64,000 nt of DNA from Alphaproteobacteria bacterium (GCA_016793165.1 JAEULA010000034.1:326064-390063), one strand, 5' to 3'. Numbered from the stretch's first letter, positions 14,654 to 26,404 are shown. Notes: a model not told the origin generated them from the sequence alone. Numbers and translations: made by a program.

Positions 14654-17600
14654 ATGCCCGACGCTTCCGGCACCGCCCTGCGCTACCGCATCGGCTTCGA
14701 CATCGGCGGCACTTTCACCGATTTCATCCTGCACGATGCAGCGAACGGCGCGATCCGGCTCTACAAATGCCTGACGACGCCCGACGATCCGTCGCGCGGC
14801 GCGCTCGAGGGCCTCGAGGCGCTGGCGCGCGCGCAGGGCATCGCCCTGTCCGAGGTGAGCGAGATCGTCCACGGCACCACGCTGGTCACGAACGCGATCA
14901 TCGAGCGGCGCGGCGCGGCGCTCGGCCTGCTGACGACGCGCGGCTTCCGCGATTCGCTCGAGATGGCGACCGAGCAGCGCTACGACATCTACGACCTGTT
15001 CCTGCAGTTCCCCGTGCCGCTCGTGCCGCGGCGCCACCGCCTCGAGATCAGCGAGCGCGTGCTGGCCGACGGCAGCGTCCTGACCCCGATCGCTCTCGAC
15101 GAGGTGCGCCGGGCGCTCGCGCAGCTCGCCGCCGAGAAGATCGAGGCCGTGGCGGTGTGCTTCCTGCACGCCTACGCCAATCCCGCGCACGAGAAGGCGG
15201 TCGCCGAGCTCGCCGCACGGGAGTTCCCGCAGCTCGCGGTGTCGCTCGCGTCGGGCGTCGTCGGCGAGATCCGCGAGTACGAGCGCGCGGTGACGACCTG
15301 CGCCAACGCCTATGTCCAGCCGCTGATGGACCGCTACCTCGCGCGGCTGCAGGCCGAGCTCGCGGGCCGCGGCTTCGCCGGCCGGCTGATGCTGATGCAG
15401 TCCTCGGGCGGCCTCGCCTCGCCCGAGATGGCGCGCGCCTTCCCCATCCGCCTGCTCGAATCGGGCCCCGCCGGCGGCGGCCTCGCCACGGCGTTGTTCG
15501 GCAAGCAGGCCGGACTCAAGGACATGCTGTCCTTCGACATGGGCGGCACGACCGCCAAGGCCTGCATGATCGAGGACGGCCGCGCGGACATCGCCGCCTC
15601 GATGGAGGCCGCGCGCGTCCACCGCTTCAAGCGCGGCTCGGGCATCCCGATCAAGGCGCCCGTCATCGACATGATCGAGATCGGCGCCGGCGGCGGCTCG
15701 ATCGCCGCGATCGACGAGCTCGGGCTGCTGAAGGTCGGGCCGCACAGTGCCGGCGCGGATCCCGGGCCCGCCTGCTACGGCCGCGGTGGCACGCAGGCGA
15801 CGGTGACCGACTCCAACCTGCTGCTCGGCTATCTCGACCCCGGCTATTTCCTCGGCGGCCGCATGTCGCTCGACAAGGCCGCCTCCGAGACGGCGCTCGC
15901 GGCGCTCGGCAAGCCGCTCAAGCTGTCGGCGATGGAGGCGGCCTGGGGCGTGCACGCCGTCGTCAGCGAGAGCATGGCCTCCGCCGCGCGCGTGCACATG
16001 ATCGAGAAGGGTCGCGATCCGCGGCGCTATTCGATGGTCGGCTTCGGCGGCGCGGGACCCGCGCATGCCTGCCGTGTCGCGCGCATCCTCGGCATGCCCG
16101 AGGTCATCGTGCCCGCGGCCTGCGGCGCCGCATCGGCGCTGGGATTCCTCGCCGCCCCGCTGAGCGCCGAGCGGATGCGCTCGCTGCCGATGGTGCTCGA
16201 CCGCGAGCGCTTCGACGCCGCCGCGGCGCAGGCCGCGCTGCAAGGCCTCGAGGACGACGCGCGCGCGGCGCTGGTCGCCGCCGGCGTGCCCGCCGAGAAG
16301 ATCCGCGTCCGCCGCTCGGCCGACATGCGCCTGCTCGGCCAGATGCACGAGATCGACGTGCCGCTGCCCGACGGCCGGCTCACGTCCGCGTCGATCGACG
16401 AGATCGCCAGGAGATTCAACAAGGTCTACGAGGACCGCTACACCCACGTCTATTCCGGCGCCGTGATGGAGGCGATCACCTGGCGCGTCGCGGCCGAGGG
16501 GCCGACGCCGCAGCTGGACATCCGCGAGGCCTCCGAGGGGTCCAACCAGCGCCCCGCCAGCAAGGGCGCGCGCCCGGCCTATTTCGAGGACCGCTTCGTC
16601 GACACGCCGGTCTACGACCGCTACGCGCTGCGACCCGGCGATCGCGTCGCGGGGCCGGCGATCATCGAGGAGCGCGAGGCGACGACGATCGTGCCGCCCG
16701 GCGATGTCGTCACCGTCGACGACAGCTTGAACCTGCGCATCCGGATCGCCGCGCCCGCGGCGGTGCCCGCGAAGATCACCGCCGAGACGCCGCTGGCCGA
16801 TGCGGTCGCGCAGCTCGAGGCGGACCCGGTCGGCCTCGAGATCATGTGGAGCCGGCTGATCACCGTGGTCGAGGAGATGTGGCTCACCGTGTGCCGCACC
16901 GCCTTCTCGCTCATCATCTCGGAGAGCCAGGACTTCGCCTGCGACCTGCTCGATCCCGACGGCGAGCCGCTGGCGCACAGCCCGCGCGCGATGCCGGTGT
17001 TCAACCTGACCCTGCCGCTGGCGGTACGCGCCCTGCTCGCGAAGTTCCCGCCCGCCACGCTGAAGCCCGGCGACGTGCTGATCACCAACGATCCCTGGCT
17101 GTGCGCCGGGCATCTCTTCGACATCGCCATCGTCACCCCGGTGTTCCGCGGCGATCGGCTCGTCGGCCTGGTCGGCACCGTCGGCCACGTCTCCGACATC
17201 GGCGGCACCAAGGATTCGATGCGCGCGCGCGAGATCTACGAGGAGGGCATCCAGATCCCGCCGATGAAGCTGTTCCGGGCGGGCGTGCCGAACGAGGACC
17301 TGTTCACGCTGATCGCCGAGAACGTGCGCAACAACGAGCAGGTGCTCGGCGACCTGCACGCGCTGGTCTCGGCCAACGCGGTCGGCGCGCAGCGCCTCGT
17401 CGCCTTCATGGAGGAGTACGGCGTCCACGACCTGCGCGGGCTGGCGAAGATCGTCCAGGACCGCGCCGAGGCGGCGATGCGCAACGCCATCCGCGAGATC
17501 CCCGACGGCGTGTACGAGGGCACGATCTCGAACAACCCGCTCGGCAAGCGGCTCGACTACCCGGTGAAGGTCACGGTGAAGGGCGATTCGCTCGAGGTCG

Positions 17601-18532
17601 ACTTCGAGGGCGCGCCGCCGCAGCTGCCGCAGGGCGGCTACAACTGCACGCTCAACTACACCGCGGCGCACGCCACCTATCCGCTGAAGTGCATGCTCAC
17701 GCCCAACGTGCGCGGCAATGCCGGCTGCTACCGGCCCTTCACCGTCAAGGCGCCGGAGGGCAGCGTGCTCAACTGCCGCAAGCCCGCGGCCGTGAACATG
17801 CGCACGCGCGTCGGCTGGTACATCGCGCCGAACCTGTTCAAGGCGCTGGCCCCTGCGATCCCCGACCGCGTGCAGGCCAATACCGGCCTGCCGGTCGCGG
17901 TCTTCGTCTACGGCCGGGGCACCGACGGCCGCGCCTACAACGACCACATCTTCATGGGCGGCGGCCAGGGCGCGTCGGCGCATGGCGACGGCAAGTCCGG
18001 CCTGATGTGGCCGACGTCCGCGGCGAACACGCCGATCGAGCTGTTCGAGGCGCGCACGCCGTGCATGGTGCTGGAGAAGTCGTATCTGCCCGACACCGGC
18101 GGCCCCGGCGCGCATCGCGGCGGCGTCGGCCAGATCGTGCGCTTCCGCAAGCGCGCCACCGACGGGCACGACACGCTCGCGGGCATGTATCCCGAGGGCG
18201 TCGGGATCGCCTATCCCGGCCTCGAGGGCGGCCGGCCGGGCGGCGCGGTCGGCGGCGCGGTCACCCGCGGTGGCGAGCGCCGCGACCTCGCCACGGGCCA
18301 GCTCGTGACGCTCACGCAGGGCGACGAGATCGCGGAGATCCTGCTCGCCGGCGGCGCCGGCTACGGCGATCCCCTCGACCGCACCTACGACGCGATCGAG
18401 CGCGACATCGCCGAGGGCTATGTCACGCCGGCCGGCGCCGTCCGCGACTACGGCGTGGTCATGTCCGGCGCGCGCATCGATCGCACGGCCAGCGACGCGC
18501 GGCGGGCGGCCCTGCGCCGCGCCGCGGAGTGA
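14654..18532 (+). CDS. Fused hydantoinase/5-oxoprolinase (HyuA-HyuB in one chain)
   Basis: A 1,292-residue protein of the hydantoinase/oxoprolinase family, which couples ATP hydrolysis to ring opening of 5-oxoproline, N-methylhydantoin or related cyclic amides. Residues 1-690 are HyuA: FDIGGTFTDF (15-24) is the first nucleotide-binding motif, VHGTTLVTNAI follows, and DMGGTTAKA and GAGGGSIA complete the actin-like fold. Residues from about 720 are HyuB (DPVGLEIMWSRL, then NDPWLCAGHLFDI, GGTKDSM, NNEQVLGDL and, near the end, LLAGGAGYGDPLDR). The single-chain arrangement is that of eukaryotic OPLAH and some bacteria; the second copy in this window is split. Cytosolic. The substrate cannot be assigned from sequence. 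An inverted repeat lies just upstream. Confidence 0.93.
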   Translation: MPDASGTALRYRIGFDIGGTFTDFILHDAANGAIRLYKCLTTPDDPSRGALEGLEALARAQGIALSEVSEIVHGTTLVTNAIIERRGAALGLLTTRGFRDSLEMATEQRYDIYDLFLQFPVPLVPRRHRLEISERVLADGSVLTPIALDEVRRALAQLAAEKIEAVAVCFLHAYANPAHEKAVAELAAREFPQLAVSLASGVVGEIREYERAVTTCANAYVQPLMDRYLARLQAELAGRGFAGRLMLMQSSGGLASPEMARAFPIRLLESGPAGGGLATALFGKQAGLKDMLSFDMGGTTAKACMIEDGRADIAASMEAARVHRFKRGSGIPIKAPVIDMIEIGAGGGSIAAIDELGLLKVGPHSAGADPGPACYGRGGTQATVTDSNLLLGYLDPGYFLGGRMSLDKAASETALAALGKPLKLSAMEAAWGVHAVVSESMASAARVHMIEKGRDPRRYSMVGFGGAGPAHACRVARILGMPEVIVPAACGAASALGFLAAPLSAERMRSLPMVLDRERFDAAAAQAALQGLEDDARAALVAAGVPAEKIRVRRSADMRLLGQMHEIDVPLPDGRLTSASIDEIARRFNKVYEDRYTHVYSGAVMEAITWRVAAEGPTPQLDIREASEGSNQRPASKGARPAYFEDRFVDTPVYDRYALRPGDRVAGPAIIEEREATTIVPPGDVVTVDDSLNLRIRIAAPAAVPAKITAETPLADAVAQLEADPVGLEIMWSRLITVVEEMWLTVCRTAFSLIISESQDFACDLLDPDGEPLAHSPRAMPVFNLTLPLAVRALLAKFPPATLKPGDVLITNDPWLCAGHLFDIAIVTPVFRGDRLVGLVGTVGHVSDIGGTKDSMRAREIYEEGIQIPPMKLFRAGVPNEDLFTLIAENVRNNEQVLGDLHALVSANAVGAQRLVAFMEEYGVHDLRGLAKIVQDRAEAAMRNAIREIPDGVYEGTISNNPLGKRLDYPVKVTVKGDSLEVDFEGAPPQLPQGGYNCTLNYTAAHATYPLKCMLTPNVRGNAGCYRPFTVKAPEGSVLNCRKPAAVNMRTRVGWYIAPNLFKALAPAIPDRVQANTGLPVAVFVYGRGTDGRAYNDHIFMGGGQGASAHGDGKSGLMWPTSAANTPIELFEARTPCMVLEKSYLPDTGGPGAHRGGVGQIVRFRKRATDGHDTLAGMYPEGVGIAYPGLEGGRPGGAVGGAVTRGGERRDLATGQLVTLTQGDEIAEILLAGGAGYGDPLDRTYDAIERDIAEGYVTPAGAVRDYGVVMSGARIDRTASDARRAALRRAAE

Positions 18533-18539
18533 GGTCGCC

Positions 18540-19007
18540 CTGAGCGGCGGCGCGACCGGGATCCGGGTCCACCCGCCGCTGCTCTTCGCGGCGGGACTCG
18601 CGGCGGGCTGGATCCTCGACCGGCTCGGGCCGCTGCCGCTGGGCGATTTCGGCCCGGCGGCCCGGCTGGTGTCGGCGTCGATCCTCGCGACGGCCGGTCT
18701 GGCGCTGGCCCTGTGGGCGGTGCTGCTGTTCCGCCGCGCCGGAACCGGCATACCGGTCCACCATCGCGTGACCAGCCTCGTGACCAGCGGCCCGTATCGC
18801 TGGTCGCGCAACCCGATCTATGTCGCGCTGATCCTCGTCTACGCGGCCGCGACGGTCGCGCTCGACACCGCCTGGCCACTGGTGCTGCTGCCGGTCGTGG
18901 TCGCGGCCCTGCACCATCTCGTCATCCGCCGCGAGGAGCGCCTGCTCGCCGGACTCTTCGGCGAGGCCTATCGCGACTACGCCGCGCGCGTCCGGCGCTG
19001 GTTCTGA
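18540..19007 (+). CDS. Isoprenylcysteine carboxyl methyltransferase-like membrane protein
   Basis: About 156 residues with three or four hydrophobic helices and the family's C-terminal SAM-binding signature: HHRVTSLVTSGPYRWSRNP, YVALILVY, then RREERLLAGLFGEAYRDY and the arginine-rich end YAARVRRWF. It is an ICMT/PEMT-type integral membrane methyltransferase; the substrate is unknown. Start choice is unusual: downstream of the hyuAB stop no ATG, GTG or TTG precedes the first helix, but a CTG at 18540 lies 6 nt after a GGAGTGAGG ribosome-binding site. The alternative is an ATG at 18420 that would overlap hyuAB by over 100 bp. It converges with the kinase gene, 12 bp away. Confidence 0.82.
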   Translation: MSGGATGIRVHPPLLFAAGLAAGWILDRLGPLPLGDFGPAARLVSASILATAGLALALWAVLLFRRAGTGIPVHHRVTSLVTSGPYRWSRNPIYVALILVYAAATVALDTAWPLVLLPVVVAALHHLVIRREERLLAGLFGEAYRDYAARVRRWF

Positions 19008-19019
19008 GCGTCGCCCGCG

Positions 19020-21221
<2,202 letters not shown>

Positions 21222-21278
21222 GCGTTCAGGCCTCGGGCACGCGCCGCATCGTCGCTTGTCGGATTCGGCCCATGGCTG

Positions 21279-22175
21279 TCACTGCCCGCCGCCGCCGCCG
21301 CCGCCATTGCCGCCGTTGCCGCCACCACCGCCGATACCACCACCTCCCCCACCGCCAATGCCGCCGACGCCGCCACCCGCACCACTGCTCCCGCCGACCG
21401 GCGCGCCCGAGACCGACGGGCCGCCGAAACGCGCACGATTGCCGCCCAGGCCGTGAAGTACGGCGGCGGCCGGCGGATCGGGTCGAGTCAGCGCCGTCTC
21501 GGCGCCGCCGCCGCCGCTCATCACAGCGCCGGAGTCGACGGCGGCGCCCTCGATCGCCAGCAGGCCGGCGCTGCCGGCCGCGACGTCGCGTGTGACCCGC
21601 TCGAGCGAAGGCAGGCTCGGCACAGTCGCGGGCGCGGGCTGCAGGGACGGCCGCTGGCCGGCGGTGACGTGCACGCGCTCGCCGATACCCAGCAGCACGG
21701 GCGGCGATCCCGCGAGATCGGTCACCTCGACGCGGCCCTCGGCGACGTGGACGCTGCCGCCGAGCGCATCGATCGACACCGCGAACAAGGTGCCCTTCAC
21801 CACCGCGACGAGATAAGGCGTGCGCACCTCGAAGGCGCCGTCCTTGCGCGCCTCGACACGCACGATCAGGGAGCCGATCAGCTGCAGCACGCGCGTGAAC
21901 ATGCCGTCTGCGTCCGCCGGCAGCGCCACGGCGCTGTCCGGCGCGACGATCAGGGTATCGCCGCCGCGGCGCAGCACCACGCGGCCATCGCTGCCGGTCC
22001 GGACCTGCTCTCCGCCGGCGAGCGCGCCGCCCGCTCGCAGGGACACCGGTTGCGCACCCGAAACCAAGATCTCAGCGCGGCCGCTGCTTTCGACGACGAC
22101 CCAGCTCGCGCGCTGCTGCGCCGCCACCGGAGCGATGGCGCCCGCGAGCATGCAGAAGGCGATCGCGAGCCGCAT
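21279..22175 (-). CDS. FecR-domain periplasmic protein with glycine-rich tail
   Basis: A 298-residue exported protein. The ATG at 22175 gives a signal peptide (MRLAIAFCMLAGAIAPVAAQ). Residues about 45-150 form a FecR domain: LRAGGALAGGEQVRTGSDGRV, then RVEARKDGAFEVRTPYLVAVV and VKGTLFAVSID, the strand signature of FecR-type sensors. The last 37 residues are almost pure glycine with Val/Ile/Asn breaks, ending in GGGQ. Unlike true FecR anti-sigma regulators it lacks an N-terminal cytosolic domain and membrane anchor, so it is unlikely to control a sigma factor. It is transcribed towards, and probably with, the CHASE2 kinase gene, and diverges from the TpsB gene by 73 bp. Confidence 0.88.
   Translation of the reverse strand: MRLAIAFCMLAGAIAPVAAQQRASWVVVESSGRAEILVSGAQPVSLRAGGALAGGEQVRTGSDGRVVLRRGGDTLIVAPDSAVALPADADGMFTRVLQLIGSLIVRVEARKDGAFEVRTPYLVAVVKGTLFAVSIDALGGSVHVAEGRVEVTDLAGSPPVLLGIGERVHVTAGQRPSLQPAPATVPSLPSLERVTRDVAAGSAGLLAIEGAAVDSGAVMSGGGGAETALTRPDPPAAAVLHGLGGNRARFGGPSVSGAPVGGSSGAGGGVGGIGGGGGGGIGGGGGNGGNGGGGGGGQ
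21282..21395 (-). repeat. GGN-codon glycine tract at the end of the FecR-domain gene
   Basis: On the plus strand this reads as a GCC/ACC/CCN-rich triplet tract (for example GCCGCCGCCGCCGCC around 21290-21305). In the gene frame it encodes some 30 glycines in 37 residues, interrupted by Val, Ile, Asn and Ser. The triplets are in frame, so length changes by slippage would alter the tail without frameshift. Confidence 0.8.
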
Positions 22176-22248
22176 CGCCCAGGATGCAACGCATCCGCCA
22201 TCAGCAGCCTTGCGTTGAGCGTCCACCCCTGAACAAGCTACGCGCTCC

Positions 22249-24066
22249 ATGGTCGTCTCCGGAGTCAGCGCTGTCGGTCCGTCGATTGTTCCGCTAGCGG
22301 CAGCGGACCTCGTAGGCGAATTCACGGAGCCGGGCAAGGCGCCTCGCCGTGCCGGCGGCGGCATCAGCCATCTGATCGGCGAGTTTGCGATCGTCGCGGC
22401 GCGGATCGCCCTCGCGTTAACGATACTCGCGCCGGAGACGGGGCTGGCGCAGTCGCCCGGAACGGGTCGCGGCACGGGCGGCGAGGTGGAGCGACGCGTT
22501 CCGCAACCCGGGCCGCCACCCGCGGCCGCGCCGCCACGCGTTCCCGAGACGCCGGCCGCGCCGGCCGAGACCGCCGGCACACCGGAGTTCGTCCTGCTCG
22601 GCGTCGTCGTGCGCGGATCGAGCGTGTTCGACGCCGCGAGTCTCATCGACGTCTATGAATCCATGCTCGCGCGCCGCGTCGGACCGCGCGAGCTGGACGC
22701 GATCGGCGCCGAGATCGTCGAACGCTATCGCCGCGCCGGCTTCGCCTTCGTCACCGCCTATGCGCCGCCGCAGCGCGGCGACGGCGGGATCGCCGTCATC
22801 CAGGTCGTCGAGGGCCATGTCGAGCGCGTCGACATCGACGACGGCGGCAATGGCGCCGAGGCCGCGGCGCTGGCGCGCGCGATGTCCGCGGCCCTGCTCG
22901 CCGAACGCCCCACACGCCTCGCCACGCTCGAGCGCAGCCTGCTGCTGATCGGCGACCTGCCCGGTGTCGAGCTCGGCCGCCCGCGCCTCCGGCCGATCGA
23001 TCTTGCCGCCGGCAGCTACGCGCTGGTGCTGCCCCTGCGCGTGCGACGCCTCGAGGCCGCGATGGCGCTCGACAACCGCGGCAGCCGCGACTACGGGCCG
23101 CTGCAGCTGTGGACGAGCGGCCAGGCGAACGCGATCGACGGGACCGCGGCCTGGGCCGCGCAAGGCGGCATCTTCACGGCGCCCGCGAGCCCGCGCGAGA
23201 TCCTCTACGGCCAGGCGGCGCTCATGCGCAGCCTCGGCACCGACGGCCTGCAGCTGCGTGCGCAGGCATCGGGCAGCCGCAACGTGGCCGGCGGCGCGCT
23301 CGCCGATGTCGACGCGCGCACAGAGAGCGCGCGCCTGACGGTGAATCTCTCCTACCCGTTCCTGCGCGCGCGACGGCTCAGCCTCTGGGGCGCGGTCAGC
23401 GCCGACGCGCTGCGCATCGCCGAGGACCGCTCGCATCGCCGCTTCTTCATCGACGAGCTCCGCGTCCTGCGCGCGACGCTCTCGGGCGTGCATGTCGAGG
23501 CCGACGGCGCGTCGACCTGGTTCGCGGCGCAGGGCAGCCTCGGCCTCGACGTCGCAGGCGCCTCCGCGACCGGCGCGCTGCGATCGCGACCGAGCGCGGA
23601 CGCGCGCTTCGCCAAGCTGCGCGTCGACGCGACCCGCATGCAGCCGCTGTCCGGCCCGTGGTCGCTCGAGCTGCGGGCGGGCGGCCAGCTCGCCGACGAC
23701 GCGGTGTTCTCGGCCGAAGAGTTCGATCTCGGCGGTGCGCGCTTCGGACGCGCGTTCGAGCCCGGCGCATTGTCCGGCGACCGTGCGATCGCCGGCGGCC
23801 TCGAGCTGCGCTACGCAGATCCGATCCGCTTGCCCGCGATCGAGCAGACCGAGCTGTTCGCCTTCGCCGACGGGGGGATCGCCTGGATCACCGCCGGCGG
23901 CACGCGCGTGCGCGACCACCTGTCCTCGGCGGGCATCGGCCTGCGCGCCCGCGTCGACACCACCTGGCGCGCGGCCGTCGAGCTCGGCCACCCGCTCGAC
24001 AGCTCGGTACGCAAGCTGCGCGAGCAGGGTCCGCGGATCTACTTCTCGGTGGCCGCCGAGTTCTGA
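22249..24066 (+). CDS. Two-partner secretion outer-membrane pore, TpsB (ShlB/FhaC/HecB family)
   Basis: A 605-residue outer-membrane transporter. A hydrophobic export segment (about residues 49-68, ending GLAQ) is followed by a Pro-rich linker, then a POTRA-type region (VLLGVVVRGSSVFDAASL, YRRAGFAFVTAYAPPQ, IQVVEGHVERVDI) and a C-terminal 16-stranded barrel ending in the typical aromatic residue (YFSVAAEF). The barrel region has LELRYADPIRLP and the final ELGHPLDSSVRK segment of HecB-like proteins. TpsB pores export large beta-helical TpsA proteins; no TpsA gene is visible here. The export signal lies unusually far from the ATG, so the real start may be further in. The 3' end overlaps the convergent EamA gene by 28 bp. 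Confidence 0.9.
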   Translation: MVVSGVSAVGPSIVPLAAADLVGEFTEPGKAPRRAGGGISHLIGEFAIVAARIALALTILAPETGLAQSPGTGRGTGGEVERRVPQPGPPPAAAPPRVPETPAAPAETAGTPEFVLLGVVVRGSSVFDAASLIDVYESMLARRVGPRELDAIGAEIVERYRRAGFAFVTAYAPPQRGDGGIAVIQVVEGHVERVDIDDGGNGAEAAALARAMSAALLAERPTRLATLERSLLLIGDLPGVELGRPRLRPIDLAAGSYALVLPLRVRRLEAAMALDNRGSRDYGPLQLWTSGQANAIDGTAAWAAQGGIFTAPASPREILYGQAALMRSLGTDGLQLRAQASGSRNVAGGALADVDARTESARLTVNLSYPFLRARRLSLWGAVSADALRIAEDRSHRRFFIDELRVLRATLSGVHVEADGASTWFAAQGSLGLDVAGASATGALRSRPSADARFAKLRVDATRMQPLSGPWSLELRAGGQLADDAVFSAEEFDLGGARFGRAFEPGALSGDRAIAGGLELRYADPIRLPAIEQTELFAFADGGIAWITAGGTRVRDHLSSAGIGLRARVDTTWRAAVELGHPLDSSVRKLREQGPRIYFSVAAEF

Positions 24067-24983
24067 GCGCCGCCGCCGCGCATGCCGGTCTCGCGCCAGC
24101 CGATGAACAGGCCGGCCCCCACGATCAGCACGGCGCCGATCCACGTCCAGGCATCGGGCAGGGAGGCGAACAGCGCGTACCCGACGCCGACCGCGCCGAT
24201 CAGCTGCCAGTAGTTGAACGGCGAGATGACGCTCGCCGGCGCGTAGAACATCGCACGGGCGAGGCAGTAGTGGCCGATCGCCCCGATGAAGCCGAGGCTG
24301 GCCATGAGGACGGCGTCGATCGTCGACATCGGCGTCGTCCACACCCAGGGCATGACGAACGACATGGCGATCGATCCTGCGAGCACGCTGTAGAGGATCG
24401 AGGTCTCGGGCCGGTCGTGGCCGGCGACCATCCGCGTCAGCACCTGGTAGAGCGCGTAGAACCCCGAGCTCACGAAGATCGCGACGCTCGCCCAGTTGAA
24501 CACGTCCGCGCCCGGACGGATGACCACGATCACCCCGGCGAAGCCGATCGTCACGCCGATCAGCCGATGCGCGACGAAGCGCTCGCCCAGCATCGGCAGG
24601 GCGAGCAGCATGACCAGGAACGGCGAGACGAAGTTGATCACCGACGCCTCGGCCAGCCCGATATGGGGCAACGCGACGAAGAAGATGACCGAGGAGCTCA
24701 GCATCGCGAGCGAGCGCGCCAGCTGCAGGCCCGGGCGCGCCGTGCGGAACAGCGCGGTGCCGAGCTGCGGACCCGCGAGCAGCAGGACCCAGAGGAGATG
24801 CGAGACGAAGCGCGCCCAGACGACCTGCTCGGCGGGATAGGTCGCGCTCAAGAGCTTGCCGAAGCCGTTCATGAACGGCAGCACGGTGCCGGCGAGGCAC
24901 ATCAGGGCGATGCCGAGCAGCGGTCGATGGGTGGCCGGCGCAACGGTCACGGACGTGTGGATCTCCCCCATCGGGCAGTTCAC
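24039..24983 (-). CDS. DMT-superfamily exporter (EamA family)
   Basis: A 314-residue inner-membrane protein with ten predicted helices arranged as two EamA repeats (about residues 20-155 and 170-300). Recognisable elements are NGFGKLLSATYPAEQVVWARF at the first repeat, LPMLGERFVAHRLIGVTIGFAGV at its end, and FNYWQLIGAVGVGYALFASLPD in the second. The family exports small metabolites such as amino acids; the substrate is unknown. The ATG at 24983 follows a normal family N-terminus. Its stop lies inside the 3' end of the TpsB gene (28-bp convergent overlap). The next gene on the same strand starts 71 bp upstream, so a shared transcript with the SHMT-like gene is possible. Confidence 0.92.
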   Translation of the reverse strand: MNCPMGEIHTSVTVAPATHRPLLGIALMCLAGTVLPFMNGFGKLLSATYPAEQVVWARFVSHLLWVLLLAGPQLGTALFRTARPGLQLARSLAMLSSSVIFFVALPHIGLAEASVINFVSPFLVMLLALPMLGERFVAHRLIGVTIGFAGVIVVIRPGADVFNWASVAIFVSSGFYALYQVLTRMVAGHDRPETSILYSVLAGSIAMSFVMPWVWTTPMSTIDAVLMASLGFIGAIGHYCLARAMFYAPASVISPFNYWQLIGAVGVGYALFASLPDAWTWIGAVLIVGAGLFIGWRETGMRGGGAQNSAATEK

Positions 24984-25054
24984 CGCGCTTCGCCCCGGCG
25001 GTCACGCGCAGTTCCGGCGAAGCCGCCCTGCGTCGCGGGCAGGCGGCGCGGCGA

Positions 25055-26377
25055 TCAGCGGATGAAGTGCAGCGCGCGGAAGCGCCGGCGGAACGCGGTC
25101 ACGTCGGCGGCGACGCTTTCCGGCGCCTCGTTCCCGATCAGGCCGCGCGCGATCAGCTGCGCCAGCGCGGGCATGTCGGCCGCCGTCATGCCCCAGCGCA
25201 CGATCTCCGGCGTGCCGACGCGCAGCCCGTTCACGTCGCCGGGCACGTCGGCGACCGGCAGGCCGATGCCGCAGGCCAGCAGGTTCGCGCGCCGCAGCCG
25301 CTTCGAGGCCGCCTGTCCGCCGCCGAAACGCGCCGCCTCGAGGGCCAGCTGGTGCGAAGTCGTCCCGCCGCGCGACGCCGCATGCACGGGCAGGCCCAGG
25401 CCCATCAGCTCGCGCGCCAGCGCGGACGCGGTCGTCGCCATCGTCGCGGCATAGGCGCGGCCGTGCGCCTGCCAGTCGAGCAGCGTGATCGCCAGCGCGG
25501 CCGACTTCGCGGCATCGAAATTCGCGGTGAGCCCGGGATAGGCGATGCGATCGAGGCGCTCCGCCAGCGCCGCGTCGTCCGTCACGATCAGGCCCGAGGG
25601 CGGCCCGCCGAGGCTCTTGTAGGTGCTCATCGTCATCAGATGCGCGCCCTCGGCGAGCGGATTGGGCCATGCGCCGCCGGCGATCATGCCGGAGAGATGC
25701 GCGGCATCGAACAGCAGCATGGCGCCGACCTCGTCGGCGATGGCGCGCACGGCGGCGACGGGATGGGGGAACAGGTTGAGGCTGCCGCCCAGCGTGATGA
25801 GCCGCGGTCGCAGCGCGCGCGCCTGCGCGCGCAGCGCGTCGACGTCGACGGTGTAGCCGGCGGCGTCGACCGGCGCGGGATGGATCTCGACCCCGTACAG
25901 CCCGGCGGCGCCGTCGCGATGATGGGTGACATGGCCGCCGACGCTGCCGGGCGGCGCGATCATCCGGTCGCCCGGCCGCAGGATGGCGATGAAGGCGTAG
26001 AGGTTCGCGAGCGCGCCGGAGCCGACGCGGATCTCGGCGAAGCGCGCGCCGAACACCTCGGCCGCCAGCTCCGCGCAGATCACCTCGATCCGCTCGATCG
26101 CCTCGAGGCCCATCTCGTACTTGTCGCCGGGGTAGCCGAGCGACGGCCGCGACCCGAGGCCCGCGCCGAGAGCCGCCTCGGCGCGCGGATTCATGACGTT
26201 CGTCGCCGGATTGAGATTCACGCAGTCCTGCTCGTGGATGCGGCGGTTCTCCGCGATCAGGCGGTCGATCTCCGCGGCGTTGGCGTCGACGCCGCGCGCG
26301 GCGGCCGCGCCGGCCAGCGCATCGACGAGATCGTCGCAGTTCTTCGGAACCCAGGAGCGGCGTGCTAGCGCAGCCAT
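25055..26377 (-). CDS. Serine hydroxymethyltransferase-like PLP enzyme (GlyA paralogue)
   Basis: A 440-residue fold-type I PLP enzyme of the SHMT family: LNPATNVMNPRAEAALG near the N-terminus, RPSLGYPGDKYEMGLEAIE, SGALANLYAFIAILRPGDR, LFDAAHLSGMIAGG with the PLP-ring Asp, and the Schiff-base Lys254 in MSTYKSLGGPPSG. Housekeeping GlyA has Thr-His-Lys at that site and EGYPGRRYYGG earlier; here the His is Tyr253 and the folate-region sequence differs. It therefore may be a paralogue with a different role, for example an alpha-methylserine-type transferase, or an aldolase or racemase-like enzyme. The genome's main glyA is probably elsewhere. Length is slightly above the usual 415-430. Confidence 0.85.
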   Translation of the reverse strand: MAALARRSWVPKNCDDLVDALAGAAAARGVDANAAEIDRLIAENRRIHEQDCVNLNPATNVMNPRAEAALGAGLGSRPSLGYPGDKYEMGLEAIERIEVICAELAAEVFGARFAEIRVGSGALANLYAFIAILRPGDRMIAPPGSVGGHVTHHRDGAAGLYGVEIHPAPVDAAGYTVDVDALRAQARALRPRLITLGGSLNLFPHPVAAVRAIADEVGAMLLFDAAHLSGMIAGGAWPNPLAEGAHLMTMSTYKSLGGPPSGLIVTDDAALAERLDRIAYPGLTANFDAAKSAALAITLLDWQAHGRAYAATMATTASALARELMGLGLPVHAASRGGTTSHQLALEAARFGGGQAASKRLRRANLLACGIGLPVADVPGDVNGLRVGTPEIVRWGMTAADMPALAQLIARGLIGNEAPESVAADVTAFRRRFRALHFIR

Positions 26378-26404
26378 GCGTCGTCCTCGCGCAACATCAG
26401 CGCC

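Noticed and set aside
14639..18811. A 1,390-codon open frame antisense to hyuAB
   Set aside because: Same cause: an Arg/Ala-rich shadow of a well-conserved gene, with no recognisable motif.
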